Assembly (NCBI GenBank): GCA_965243145.1
Contig: CBDEUB010000002.1
Coordinates: forward strand, 1,736,001-1,800,000
Reading direction: 5' to 3'
Source: CBDBLK01 sp965243145
GTDB lineage: Bacteria; Bdellovibrionota; Bacteriovoracia; Bacteriovoracales; Bacteriovoracaceae
DNA: 64,000 bases
Shown: positions 31,403 through 40,550 of the stretch, one piece after another
Numbering within the stretch: position 1 is the first letter of the stretch
Layout: each line of letters opens with the position of its first letter
Program-made: the position numbers and the translations under genes
The notes under the pieces: model-generated
Told to the model about the DNA's origin: nothing
Database searches by the model: none
What the model saw: the letters and a program-made list of their open reading frames with translations, nothing else

Positions 31403-31729
31403 CTAAATCAATTCTTCCAATGCTTTTTTTAATTCTTCCTTGGATTGAACCCCCACCAGGGTTTTGGCGTTTTGCCCTCCCTTGAAAAAAATCATGGTGG
31501 GAATCCCGCGGATGCCATATTTTTGCGCAATGTCGCCATTGTCATCCACATTGACCTTGACGATTTTTGCCTGGTCTCCCAGTTCGCTGGCCAATTCTTC
31601 CAGGATGGGGGCCAAAGAACGGCAGGGGCCGCACCATTCGGCCCAGAAATCCACTAAGACGGGTTTGTTTTGTTCTTCCAAAACGATCTTTTCAAAGGTA
31701 TCTACGGTAACGGCCATGATTGAACTCAT
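31403..31729 (-). CDS. trxA: Thioredoxin
   Basis: Protein of 108 residues, standard thioredoxin: VLVDFWAEWCGPC with the redox pair Cys33 and Cys36, the cis-proline segment GIRGIPTMIFFKGG, and the C-terminal helix KEELKKALEEL. It reduces disulphides in ribonucleotide reductase and other cytoplasmic proteins. The ATG at 31729 is preceded by CGGAGAAAAG; a second ATG four codons in is possible. First gene of a unit with gmhA, divergent from the RDD protein gene. Confidence 0.97.
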   Translation of the reverse strand: MSSIMAVTVDTFEKIVLEEQNKPVLVDFWAEWCGPCRSLAPILEELASELGDQAKIVKVNVDDNGDIAQKYGIRGIPTMIFFKGGQNAKTLVGVQSKEELKKALEELI

Positions 31730-31845
31730 ACTTTTCTCCGGTTTTTTTGCAAATGCGGCCCAAACTTGGGATCAATAACCCTTTTTAATCGAAAAAAGGG
31801 CAAAATGTAAAAGATTCCGAATAGGCGAGCAATTCACAACAAGTT

Positions 31846-32364
31846 ATGATGGAGAGCATGGATAATGTAAGGCAAAAATTTATTCTCAAGAAGGCCATTC
31901 GCACGGCCCGAATGGCGCGGTTAATTGCCAAGGGGATCGACCTCTTGATCGCTTTTATCCCCTCGGCCCTGTTCTATCCCGGGGGCGTTATTTTGGGCCT
32001 CATTTATGTGGCCATTGCCGATGGCCTACAGAATGGCCAATCGGTGGGCAAAAAACTCATAGGTCTAGGAGTTATTGAATTGGAGCGTGGGGAGGGTTGC
32101 TCAATGCGACATTCCCTGGTGCGGAATCTTCCCTTTTTCATTCCCCTTTTATTTGGCATTATCCCCATTTGGGGGATTTTGTTTTTGATTCTCTTGGGAG
32201 TTCCCTTGGTGGCGCTGGAACTCTACCTTCTCTTTAAGTTGGACAGCGGCCGTCGTCTGGGGGATGTCATTGCCAATACGACGGTCATGGGGCACGACGG
32301 AACCAATGCAGTCAAGGTTGAAAGTGGCCACATTTCCTGGTTTAAAGAGAACCCCTACGCATAA
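31846..32364 (+). CDS. RDD family membrane protein
   Basis: Protein of 172 residues with three to four hydrophobic helices. The RDD pattern is seen as RLIAKGIDLLIAFIP (Arg and Asp in the first helix) and the loop DGLQNGQSVGKKLIGLGVIEL, where GQSxGKxLxGL is the family hallmark. RDD proteins are small inner-membrane proteins, some linked to ion transport, but the function is mostly unknown. It ends 9 bp before polA and is probably co-transcribed with it. Confidence 0.88.
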   Translation: MMESMDNVRQKFILKKAIRTARMARLIAKGIDLLIAFIPSALFYPGGVILGLIYVAIADGLQNGQSVGKKLIGLGVIELERGEGCSMRHSLVRNLPFFIPLLFGIIPIWGILFLILLGVPLVALELYLLFKLDSGRRLGDVIANTTVMGHDGTNAVKVESGHISWFKENPYA

Positions 32365-32373
32365 GGGGGGCCA

Positions 32374-35013
32374 ATGAAGCGTTTAATTGTCGTCGATGTT
32401 AGCAACTTTATTTTTCGCGCCTTTTTTGCCATTCGTCCGCTGCACTCTCCAGATGGAACGCCGGTCAACGCCGTCTACGGTGTCTTGACCATGTTGATGA
32501 AATTGTTTGCGGAATACCGTCCCTCCCATTTGCTGTTGGCCAGGGATATGCCGGGGGGTTCTTTTCGCAATGAAATTTATCCGCAGTACAAGGCCAATCG
32601 CGATGAACCTCCGGAAGACCTGGTTCCCCAGTTTGATCTCATCCATCAACTCATTGAAAAAATGAAGATTCCCCACTGCGCCGACGGGGAGTACGAAGCA
32701 GACGATATTATTGGTTCGGTTTGTCATCAGTGGAGAGAGCAGTTCGATGAAATTTTGATTGCCTCGGGGGATAAAGACCTCATGCAAATGGTGGGTGGGC
32801 CTATTAAAATGCTCGATACCATGAAGAGCAAAATCTACGACGAGCGCGGGGTTTTTGAGAAAATGGGAGTTTGGCCCAAGCAAATTGTCGATTATCTTTC
32901 CATGGTGGGAGACAGTTCCGACAACATTCCGGGAATGAAGGGAATTGGTGCTAAAGGTGCGGCCAAACTTTTGGCCGAACATGAAACTTTGGAAAATTGT
33001 GTTGAAGCGAAAGACTCTCTCAAGGGCAAAAAATTGACGACTGCTTTTAGCGATCATCTCGAAGATGCTTTTTTGTCAAAAAAATTGGTGACAATTGTGC
33101 AGGATATGGATTTGGGCCTCGAAGTTGATAGCACTCGCTATTCTCTTTCGCCGGGGGATGAACTCATCGCGTTCCTCAAGGAGTTGGGTTTTAAGGGCAT
33201 CGTTCAAAAATTGGAAAACCTCAAAACCGCGCAGGGAGATTCCAGCCAAGACGGCGGGGCCGAATCCCGGGACAAGTTTTCATTTGAACACAAAACGGTG
33301 GAGGCCCCGGAGTATTTTGAAGAAGTAATGAGACAAGTGGACTCTTGTGCCCAGTTGGCCTTGCATGTAGAATTTGATACTGAAAACCTGGTTGATCAGA
33401 ACATTCTTTGGTGTTCTCTTTCATTCGATGGGCAGACTTCTTACAGTTTTAAGTCACAATATACAGAACAACTTTTGGCCAAACTTTGGGGCAGGCAAAA
33501 TTTAAAGGTGGGTTCAGTGGATTGGAAGCGCAATATGGCCCATGCCCAGGAAACTGAGGTTCCGGTCAAGTGCCAAAGTTTCGACATCGTTCAGGCCCAC
33601 TACATTTTGGAACCCGAGGCCAAGCACTCCCTGGAGTTTTTGGTGCAAAGCTATTTTTTGTACCAGCTAAAGTCTTTGAACCCGGAGGACGGGGATGGTG
33701 AGCGGATACAGCATTGTGGGGAGCGGAGTTGTTTCATTTTTAAATTGATGGAGATTTTTGAAAAAGAATTGAAAGAGAAAAATTTAGCATCGGTGTATTA
33801 CCAAATGGATGATCCCTTAATTCCCGTTTTGGTGCGCATAGAGCGCCAGGGGATTCTCATCAACCCGGAGTTTTTTTACGAACTTGAAGAGGAAATGGCG
33901 GCCAAACTTGAGAGCATTGAACAAAAGATTTTTTCCTACAACAATGGAACCCCGCTAAACCTCAACAGCCCTAAGCAAGTTGGTGAATTTCTCTTTGATA
34001 AGTTGAAAATGCCCATTTTAAAAAAGACCAAGACGGGCGTTTCTACAGATAGCGAGGTTTTGGAAAGGCTGGAGGCCAAGCAGGTGGGGCCAGTGCCTGG
34101 CCTCATGCTACAATATCGGGAAATTGGAAAATTGCTATCCACTTATGTCAAGGCCCTGCCCAAGCTGGTTCACCCCAAAACGAAACGCTTGCACACGCAC
34201 TTTAACCAGAATGTTGCCGCCACGGGGAGGCTTTCATCCAACAACCCGAATTTGCAAAATATTCCCATCAGGACGGAGTTGGGCAGGCGCATCCGCCAGG
34301 GGTTTATTGCCCATCCCGGGAAAATGCTTTTGGGTGCTGATTACTCTCAAATTGAATTGCGCCTTTTGGCCCACTTCAGTGGTGATGAGACGATGCTTGA
34401 TTCGTTTAGGGACGGGATTGATATTCACCGCCAAACTGCTTCGGAAGTGCTGGGCGTTCCCCTGGGCGAAGTGACCTCTGAACAGCGTTCCATGGCCAAG
34501 GCGGTAAATTTTGGCCTCATGTACGGGCAGTCCAGCTTTGGATTGGCCAATCAATTGAGGATTGGCCGCCACGAGGCCAGAGCGTACATTACCACCTATT
34601 TCGAGCGTTTTGGCCGCATTAAAGGTTATCTCGACACTCTCAAGGAAAAGGCGGAAAAAACGGGGTACGCCACGACTTTGTGGGGGCGGAAGCGCCACCT
34701 TCCCGATATGGCTTCAAAAAATCGAACCATCAAGTCCGCGGCCGAGAGAATCGCCATTAACAGCCCCATCCAGGGAACCGCCGCCGACATTGTGAAAAAG
34801 GCCATGATCGCCATCGACCGGCGCATTTTAAGGGAAAATTTGCAGAGTAGAATGCTCTTACAAGTTCACGACGAACTGATTTTAGAGGTGCTGGAGGGCG
34901 AGTTGGGGCCAGTCCAGGCGCTGGTGAGGGAAGAGATGGAAGGAGTGGCCCAATTGGCCATTCCCCTCACCGTGGACATTAAAGCGGGGGTCAACTGGCA
35001 CGATCTGAAATAA
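32374..35013 (+). CDS. polA: DNA polymerase I, proofreading domain apparently inactive
   Basis: Protein of 879 residues. The 5'-3' exonuclease domain (about 1-285) has VDVSNFIFRAFFA, EADDIIGSV and GDSSDNIPGMKGIGAKGAAKLL. The polymerase domain (from about 480) has TGRLSSNNPNLQNIPIRT, the catalytic LLGADYSQIELRLLAH, the O-helix region RSMAKAVNFGLMYG, and QVHDELILEV. The intermediate 3'-5' exonuclease domain is present by length, but by eye the aspartate expected in the NLKYD-type motif is Asn (DWKRN) and that of the EDADV-type motif is Cys (GERSCF), so proofreading is probably lost, as in Thermus-type enzymes. It serves in repair and Okazaki fragment processing. Confidence 0.95.
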   Translation: MKRLIVVDVSNFIFRAFFAIRPLHSPDGTPVNAVYGVLTMLMKLFAEYRPSHLLLARDMPGGSFRNEIYPQYKANRDEPPEDLVPQFDLIHQLIEKMKIPHCADGEYEADDIIGSVCHQWREQFDEILIASGDKDLMQMVGGPIKMLDTMKSKIYDERGVFEKMGVWPKQIVDYLSMVGDSSDNIPGMKGIGAKGAAKLLAEHETLENCVEAKDSLKGKKLTTAFSDHLEDAFLSKKLVTIVQDMDLGLEVDSTRYSLSPGDELIAFLKELGFKGIVQKLENLKTAQGDSSQDGGAESRDKFSFEHKTVEAPEYFEEVMRQVDSCAQLALHVEFDTENLVDQNILWCSLSFDGQTSYSFKSQYTEQLLAKLWGRQNLKVGSVDWKRNMAHAQETEVPVKCQSFDIVQAHYILEPEAKHSLEFLVQSYFLYQLKSLNPEDGDGERIQHCGERSCFIFKLMEIFEKELKEKNLASVYYQMDDPLIPVLVRIERQGILINPEFFYELEEEMAAKLESIEQKIFSYNNGTPLNLNSPKQVGEFLFDKLKMPILKKTKTGVSTDSEVLERLEAKQVGPVPGLMLQYREIGKLLSTYVKALPKLVHPKTKRLHTHFNQNVAATGRLSSNNPNLQNIPIRTELGRRIRQGFIAHPGKMLLGADYSQIELRLLAHFSGDETMLDSFRDGIDIHRQTASEVLGVPLGEVTSEQRSMAKAVNFGLMYGQSSFGLANQLRIGRHEARAYITTYFERFGRIKGYLDTLKEKAEKTGYATTLWGRKRHLPDMASKNRTIKSAAERIAINSPIQGTAADIVKKAMIAIDRRILRENLQSRMLLQVHDELILEVLEGELGPVQALVREEMEGVAQLAIPLTVDIKAGVNWHDLK

Positions 35014-35102
35014 GACCTGGTGCGCCATTGGCCATCTTCGCCTTATTTTTATATTGCAAAGCACTATTTTCAAGTAATTTTTTCATTTTGTAGAAAAAAG
35101 CC

Positions 35103-35130
35103 TTGACACACGCCCTTGAGATATTAAAGT
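35103..35130 (+). promoter_or_regulatory. Possible groES-groEL promoter
   Basis: A perfect TTGACA (35103-35108), 16-bp spacer, then TAAAGT (35125-35130), about 70 bp before the groES start. No CIRCE inverted repeat was seen in this region. Confidence 0.45.
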
Positions 35131-35199
35131 GCCGGCAGAGTAAATGAAAGGCGTCAGTGAAGATGACGACCTTATGTGTCAACAAATGGGAGGAATTTT

Positions 35200-35487
35200 A
35201 TGCAAGTAAGACCTTTGCAAGACCGTGTGCTCGTCCAAAGAGTGGAAGAGGAAACTAAAACAGCGGGAGGGATTATTATTCCCGATAACAACAAGGAGAA
35301 ACCCGCCCAGGGAAAAGTCGTTTCCGTCGGCCCTGGACACCGTCTTCAAGACGGAACAATTCGCGCTCTGGATGTGAACGAAGGGGATACAATTCTCTTT
35401 GGAAAATACTCTGGAACGGAAGTCAAAGTCGAGGGCAATGATTATCTGATCATGCGCGAAGAGGACATTTTGGGAGTTTACCAATAA
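35200..35487 (+). CDS. groES: Co-chaperonin GroES
   Basis: Protein of 95 residues with the full family pattern: VRPLQDRVLVQRVEEETKT, the mobile loop AGGIIIPDNNKEKPAQGKVV, and DTILFGKYSGTEVKVEG toward the end. GroES forms the heptameric lid of the GroEL cage. The ATG at 35200 is preceded by GGGAGGAATTTT, which fixes the start over an upstream in-frame TTG-type extension. groEL follows 64 bp downstream, the usual two-gene operon. Confidence 0.97.
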   Translation: MQVRPLQDRVLVQRVEEETKTAGGIIIPDNNKEKPAQGKVVSVGPGHRLQDGTIRALDVNEGDTILFGKYSGTEVKVEGNDYLIMREEDILGVYQ

Positions 35488-35551
35488 GTCGAGAAACAAG
35501 ATTTTACTCTGAAAGGCCAAAAATTGAACCAATAAGAAGGAGGTAATCAAA

Positions 35552-37195
35552 ATGGCAAAAGAACTAAAATACTCTGAAGATGCGAGGTCTTTAATCCTTC
35601 ACGGGGTTAATTCTCTCGCCAATGCTGTCAAAGTCACCCTTGGGCCGAAAGGGCGCAATGTGGTGATTCAAAAATCTTTTGGAGCACCTAACATCACCAA
35701 AGATGGCGTTTCCGTGGCCAAAGAAGTTGAACTCGAAAACAACTTCGAGAACATGGGCGCTCAAATGGTGAAAGAAGTGGCCCAAAAAACCAACGACGAT
35801 GCGGGAGATGGCACTACCACGGCAACTGTTTTGGCCCAGGCGATTTATCGCGAGGGAATCAAGTTGGTAACTGCGGGACACAACCCCATGGATCTCAAGC
35901 GCGGCATCGACCGGGCGGTAGATGCAGTGGTTACCAAATTGAGATCGACCTCTAAAGAGGTGAAAACCAACGACGAGATCGCTCAAATTGGAACTATCTC
36001 GGCCAATAATGATGCCGAAATTGGCAAACTCATTGCCGAGGCCATGGAAAAAGTGGGCAATAATGGTGTGATCACTATTGAGGAGAGCAAAACCGCCGAG
36101 ACTTCTCTCGAAGTTGTAGAGGGAATGCAGTTCGACCGCGGCTATCTCTCTCCCTATTTCGTCAACAACGCGGAAAAAATGGAAGTTGCTTTTGACAATC
36201 CCTACATTCTCATTACTGACAAGAAAATTTCCAACATGAAAGAACTTCTGCCCATCCTGGAAAAGGCAGTTCAGGCCTCCAAACCTCTTCTCCTCATTGC
36301 AGAAGATATAGAAGGAGAGGCCTTGACAACTTTAGTGGTCAACAAATTGCGCGGAACTCTCAATGTCGCGGCGGTTAAGGCCCCTGGTTTTGGGGATCGC
36401 CGTAAAGAAATGTTGAGGGACATTGCGGCGCTAACCGGCGGAAGCGTGATTTCCGAAGAGTTGGGCATGAACCTCGAAGCAACCGAGTTGAATCATCTTG
36501 GAACCGCCAAACGAGTGACCATCGACAAGGAAAACACAACCGTGGTGGATGGTGCCGGACAAAAGAGCGAAGTGGAGGCCCGGGTTGCTCAAATCCGCAA
36601 GCAAATCGAAGAAACCACCTCCGACTACGATAGAGAAAAATTGCAAGAACGGTTGGCCAAGTTGGCCGGAGGGGTTGCCGTCATCAATGTTGGCGCGCCC
36701 ACGGAAACTGAGATGAAAGAAAAGAAAGATCGGGTTGAAGATGCTCTCAACGCCACCCGTGCGGCGGTTGAAGAGGGAACTGTTGTGGGAGGTGGTTGTG
36801 CCCTTCTCCACTCGGGTTCCGTTTTGGAAAAGGTCGATACAGAGAACGAGGAACAAGAGTTTGGTGTGCGCATCGTTCGCCGGGCCTTGGAAGAGGCCGT
36901 TCGGCAGATCTCCCATAACGCTGGGCTTGAAGGTTCTGTCGTGGTCAATGAAGTGCGTTCCAAAGGCGATCCGAATTGGGGATATAACGCTCGTGAAAAC
37001 AGGTATGAAAACCTGGTTCAAGCAGGCATTATCGATCCCACCAAAGTTGCCCGTTCAGCGTTACAAAATGCGGCATCAATCGCTGGTCTCATGTTGACAA
37101 CCGAGACTATGATCGCCGATCTTCCCAAGGATGAATCATCAGCACCCGCCGCTCCACCAGCAGGGGGAATGGGTGGAATGCCCGGGATGATGTAA
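35552..37195 (+). CDS. groEL: Chaperonin GroEL
   Basis: Protein of 547 residues, full length. Clear family blocks: VKVTLGPKGRNVVIQKSFG, TKDGVSVAKEVEL, AGDGTTTATVLAQ with the ATPase aspartate, EDIEGEALTTLVVNKLRG, VKAPGFGDRRKEML, and the Gly/Met-rich tail GGMGGMPGMM. It forms the double-ring folding chamber. The ribosome site is AAGGAGG. A strong terminator follows at 37257, and no other genes belong to the operon. Confidence 0.99.
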   Translation: MAKELKYSEDARSLILHGVNSLANAVKVTLGPKGRNVVIQKSFGAPNITKDGVSVAKEVELENNFENMGAQMVKEVAQKTNDDAGDGTTTATVLAQAIYREGIKLVTAGHNPMDLKRGIDRAVDAVVTKLRSTSKEVKTNDEIAQIGTISANNDAEIGKLIAEAMEKVGNNGVITIEESKTAETSLEVVEGMQFDRGYLSPYFVNNAEKMEVAFDNPYILITDKKISNMKELLPILEKAVQASKPLLLIAEDIEGEALTTLVVNKLRGTLNVAAVKAPGFGDRRKEMLRDIAALTGGSVISEELGMNLEATELNHLGTAKRVTIDKENTTVVDGAGQKSEVEARVAQIRKQIEETTSDYDREKLQERLAKLAGGVAVINVGAPTETEMKEKKDRVEDALNATRAAVEEGTVVGGGCALLHSGSVLEKVDTENEEQEFGVRIVRRALEEAVRQISHNAGLEGSVVVNEVRSKGDPNWGYNARENRYENLVQAGIIDPTKVARSALQNAASIAGLMLTTETMIADLPKDESSAPAAPPAGGMGGMPGMM

Positions 37196-37256
37196 TCGGA
37201 TTCTGAAAGGCCAGCTTTGTGCCTGTCAGATATTTGTTGAGCTTAGTAGTTAAAAG

Positions 37257-37296
37257 GGAAAAGGGCCTGCGTGAGTATGGCCCTTTTTTCTTTTTT
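37257..37296 (+). terminator. Rho-independent terminator after groEL
   Basis: Stem GAAAAGGGCC / GGCCCTTTTTTC with an 11-base loop followed by more T residues. A MITE-like element starts directly after it. Confidence 0.9.
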
Positions 37297-37297
37297 A

Positions 37298-37537
37298 GTA
37301 ACAATTCATGCTTCAATGAAAAACTACGGTGGTAGTATGGTAAGTGCTCACAATTTAGGTTAGATTGGGGTGATAGCTAAGACAGAGCGACTGAAGTTCG
37401 CTTCCAGCACGCTGCAAGGAGCGATGGCGAAGCTGACTCACACGGAGTCGCCAGGAAGGTGACGAGCGACGACTGCCCCGATGGGCAGTGCCGGAGCAGG
37501 ATGCGAAAGCAAGATGGCCTGAAGTGTGAGCAGTTAC
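37298..37537. mobile_element. MITE-like element, copy B (reverse orientation)
   Basis: In reverse orientation relative to copies A, C and D. The outer end GTAACAATTCATGC and inner GTAAGTGCTCACAATT lie at the left; GAAGTGTGAGCAGTTAC lies at the right. The middle carries the GC-rich dyad ACTGCCCCGATGGGCAGT and GGAGTCGCCAGGAAGGTG seen in copies C and D. No open reading frame. Together with the terminator it fills the 358 bp between groEL and lepB, ending 16 bp before the lepB start codon. Confidence 0.8.
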
Positions 37538-37553
37538 CTTTTTGTGAGATGTT

Positions 37554-38282
37554 ATGGTTTCAAAATCACTGCGCCAAAAAATTATTAAAGAACTTTTCTC
37601 CTATGTTCTCATTTTTGTAGGGGTTTTTGGTTTTAAATCCACTTTTTTTGAACCCAATCACATTCCCTCTGGCTCCATGCTGCCCACTATGGCGATTGGG
37701 GATTTTATTCTGGTCAATAAATTTGCTTATGGATTTAAGGTTCCGTTTTCAGAATGGTTTAGAAACCCCATTTATTTGACAGAATTTAGGCCGCCACAAA
37801 AAGGCGATATTGTGGTTTTTGAATATCCCAAGGATCGCAGCACTTTATTCGTCAAACGGGTTGTCGCCGTTCCCGGTGATGAGGTGGAAGTCCTCGGCCA
37901 CAGAGTCTTTCTCAACGGAAAGGAAATTGAAAACTTGAAGATCGAAGGGGAGCAGTACGAACTTTATCACTCTTTGTATGATAAAAAAGGGGTTCTTCTG
38001 GATTTGGGCCTTTATCAAGTTCAAACCGGACAGACAAAACACATTATTGCCCACAATCACGCTCGCAATCCTTTCCTCTCTTTTCCCAAAAGGAAGGTTC
38101 CCGAGGGGCATCTCTTTGTCATGGGTGATAACCGGGATTTTTCCAGCGATAGCCGCTATTGGGGTTTTGTTCCCTTTGACCATGTTCGGGGCAAGGCCCT
38201 ATTCGTATGGTTCAACATGGTCTACCCGTGGTCTAGCGAACCCTTCCACTTTCGTCCTTGGCGGATAGGCACTGCATTTTAA
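37554..38282 (+). CDS. lepB: Signal peptidase I
   Basis: Protein of 242 residues. One N-terminal membrane segment (ELFSYVLIFVGVFGFKSTFF) is followed by the catalytic serine in IPSGSMLPTM (Ser41) and the general-base lysine in FVKRVVAVPGD (Lys101), then the GHLFVMGDNRDFSSDSRYWG block. It cleaves Sec and Tat signal peptides after export, so it would process the exported DGR targets among many others. The MITE-like copy B ends 16 bp upstream and no clear ribosome site is visible, which suggests the element replaced or now supplies the leader region. Confidence 0.95.
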   Translation: MVSKSLRQKIIKELFSYVLIFVGVFGFKSTFFEPNHIPSGSMLPTMAIGDFILVNKFAYGFKVPFSEWFRNPIYLTEFRPPQKGDIVVFEYPKDRSTLFVKRVVAVPGDEVEVLGHRVFLNGKEIENLKIEGEQYELYHSLYDKKGVLLDLGLYQVQTGQTKHIIAHNHARNPFLSFPKRKVPEGHLFVMGDNRDFSSDSRYWGFVPFDHVRGKALFVWFNMVYPWSSEPFHFRPWRIGTAF

Positions 38283-38437
38283 TGTTGCTTCTCAAGGCCA
38301 TTGATACTGATTAAGTCGGGCAAAAATAACACCGGCAAAAAAACTTCTCCAAAAAATATTAAGTTAGGCCAAAAAAATTCCGAGAGGATAGCGAAGTCGA
38401 TTTTTTAGCGCCTTTAATGGCCTTTGGGGAGGAATCC

Positions 38438-40123
38438 ATGAACTTAGCTAACCTATTGAATCTAAAGCGAATTGGCCTATTTGCATTGCTCTTTTTAAGT
38501 GCGCAAGCGTGGGCCGGAGTCAATCTCAAAAACGGAAACTTCTACATTTCCTACACCGATGTGGTGGTTCCGGGAGAAGGGGAAAAACTCAAAATTACAC
38601 GGACTTATAATTCAAAATCCTCCGAGGTGGGTTGGTTCGGATTTGGTTGGGGTTCCATGTATGAAACCCGCTTGGAAGTTGGGGCCGATGGTTCGGTGAC
38701 CATTCACGAAAACGGTTCAGGTGCCCAAACCCGCTTTTCTCCCAAAAACAAAATTGACCCTAAAGTGGCAGCACAGAAAATCATTGCGGCCATGAAAAAG
38801 GCCGGAAAGGGAGTACCCAGGGATTTGGCCCAAAAATTGGCCAAAAATCAGGAGTTGCGCCAGAGTTACGCCCGCCAGTTTGGAGTGAGTGCCAAATTGT
38901 CCAAAGGTACTGAACTCTACGCCAATACTAGGGGATTTCAAAAATTGCGGGTTACAGGTAAGGGATTTGAAAGAATCTATAGCGATGGCAAAAAGGAATC
39001 CTTTAACCAGCAGGGCCAACTGGCCAGTATCCGCGATAAAAATGGCCGTGGTGTCGATCTGACTTATGACAAAAACGGGAAATTGGCCTCTATTAAGGAC
39101 AGCTTTGCCAAGCAAGTTCTTTTTTCCTGGCATCCCAGCGGAAGAGTGAAGTGTATTTGGCCGGCCACCTCCAAAAAAAATAAGGCCTGTTATAAATACG
39201 ACGGTGATGATTTAAAGGAATCAAAAGATATTGCCGGCAATGTTTATGTGTACGGTTACGATGGAAACCATAATATGAATTCCATTACCTATCCCAACAA
39301 GACGATGATGACGATCGCCTATTGGCCAACTACCCAGTTTGTCAAGGAAATTGTCGAAAGAAATGGAGAAAAGAGAAGTTATAAGTATGAGGCCAATCCC
39401 AAGCGTCCGAAACTTCATTATTGGACTTTGGTGACTAAGCATCTCGCCAACGGGAAAAAATTGACCAACAAGTATGAATATGAGTTAAAAGTTCGTTCAG
39501 ACGGTTCTCAATATACTTACAGGACGGCAACCAGAATTAACGGAGTTGAAACGGAGACGGTTTATTCAGAGGATTTTAACCTTCCCGTTAAAGTTAAAAA
39601 AGGTAAGCATGTCACAACCTTGGATTACAACGACAAAGGGTTTTTAGAAAAGAAAATTTCCTCTACAGGGGAAAATATTGAACTCAAATATCACGAAAAA
39701 TACAATAAAATAACTAAAGTTACCGACAAAGCAAAAAAACGATGGTCGGAATTTAAGTACAATAAGAAACGCAATCTTTACTATGCCAAAAATAGTCTAG
39801 GCCAAGAAGTCACTCTTGTTTACGATTCCAAGAATAGAGTTGCCAGAATGATCGATACGAGTTCAAAAAAAGATGGTAGGAGTGTGGCGAAGGCGAAGAA
39901 AGGCAAGGCCACTATAATTTTTGATTATAATTCCCTGGGGAAACCTTCAAAAATTACCATGAAGGGCGTTGGTTCGGTGATTCTAAATTATGATCGTTAC
40001 GGCAAAATTAAAGGTGTTAAAGGCGCTAAGGGGTCGTCAAAAAAGATTTTGCCAAAGGTGATGACGACATTCCAATCTTTGCTGGCCATTGTAAAACCGG
40101 CGGGAGTGAGCTTGGGCGTATAG
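38438..40123 (+). CDS. Exported YD-repeat (RHS-like) protein
   Basis: Protein of 561 residues from the ATG preceded by GGGGAGGAATCC. Signal peptide (about 8-27, LFALLFLSAQAWAG), a DUF6531-like N-terminal part (NFYISYTDVVVPGEGEKLKITRTYNSKS), then a series of YD-type repeats (for example YDKNGKLASIKD, YNDKGFLEKKISSTGENIELKY, YDSKNRVARMID). YD repeats build the beta-barrel shell of Rhs/Tc toxins and wall proteins. Here the protein is short, lacks the conserved Rhs core end and has no toxin domain, so it is more like a small structural or surface variant. Function unknown. Confidence 0.85.
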   Translation: MNLANLLNLKRIGLFALLFLSAQAWAGVNLKNGNFYISYTDVVVPGEGEKLKITRTYNSKSSEVGWFGFGWGSMYETRLEVGADGSVTIHENGSGAQTRFSPKNKIDPKVAAQKIIAAMKKAGKGVPRDLAQKLAKNQELRQSYARQFGVSAKLSKGTELYANTRGFQKLRVTGKGFERIYSDGKKESFNQQGQLASIRDKNGRGVDLTYDKNGKLASIKDSFAKQVLFSWHPSGRVKCIWPATSKKNKACYKYDGDDLKESKDIAGNVYVYGYDGNHNMNSITYPNKTMMTIAYWPTTQFVKEIVERNGEKRSYKYEANPKRPKLHYWTLVTKHLANGKKLTNKYEYELKVRSDGSQYTYRTATRINGVETETVYSEDFNLPVKVKKGKHVTTLDYNDKGFLEKKISSTGENIELKYHEKYNKITKVTDKAKKRWSEFKYNKKRNLYYAKNSLGQEVTLVYDSKNRVARMIDTSSKKDGRSVAKAKKGKATIIFDYNSLGKPSKITMKGVGSVILNYDRYGKIKGVKGAKGSSKKILPKVMTTFQSLLAIVKPAGVSLGV

Positions 40124-40166
40124 GCCCTTCTAAAGTTATTGGGAACAATTTTAAAAAGGAGATTCT

Positions 40167-40484
40167 ATGAGAAATTGTTTTTTGCACTTGATGGCCTTTT
40201 CCTCTATTAGTTTGTTTTCGGTATCGCTTCAGGCGGCCAATTGCTCTGAAAATTGGTCAAATGCCGATTGTGGCCAGCAAGCTGCCATTTTGGATAAATG
40301 TAAGGATAGCGATAATATTAACGCCATAAGAAGTTATTTTAACTCTCTATGTGGAGGCCCTTTGGGGGAAGAACCCAAGACAGAATGTGTCCAGATCAAC
40401 AACTCTGGCCGTGAGGGAGAAAGGGCCACAGGCAGCAGCGGTGGCGCAAGACCTTCCAGCGGTGCTGGTACAGAAAGAAGATAG
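40167..40484 (+). CDS. Small exported cysteine-containing protein
   Basis: Protein of 105 residues, not recognised. A signal peptide (about 1-23, ending SVSLQAAN) is followed by a short region with five cysteines (NCS, DCG, KCK, LCG, ECV) and then a disordered Gly/Ser/Arg-rich tail (GSSGGARPSSGAGTERR). The ATG has a good AAAAAGGAG site 43 bp after the YD-repeat gene, so the two are probably co-transcribed, and a bidirectional terminator follows. Disulphide bonding in the periplasm is likely; no function can be given. Confidence 0.7.
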   Translation: MRNCFLHLMAFSSISLFSVSLQAANCSENWSNADCGQQAAILDKCKDSDNINAIRSYFNSLCGGPLGEEPKTECVQINNSGREGERATGSSGGARPSSGAGTERR

Positions 40485-40515
40485 TAGGTAAATTAAAAAA
40501 CTTAATGATTTCTGT

Positions 40516-40546
40516 TAAGGCCTCTCATCCGGGAGGCCTTTTTATT
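40516..40546. terminator. Terminator between convergent genes
   Basis: Stem AAGGCCTC / GAGGCCTT with a 7-base loop and a T run on the plus strand; it may also serve the convergent ung gene. Confidence 0.75.
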
Positions 40547-40550
40547 TCTA

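Noticed and set aside
35014..35199. CIRCE operator before groES
   Set aside because: No TTAGCACTC-N9-GAGTGCTAA type repeat is present.
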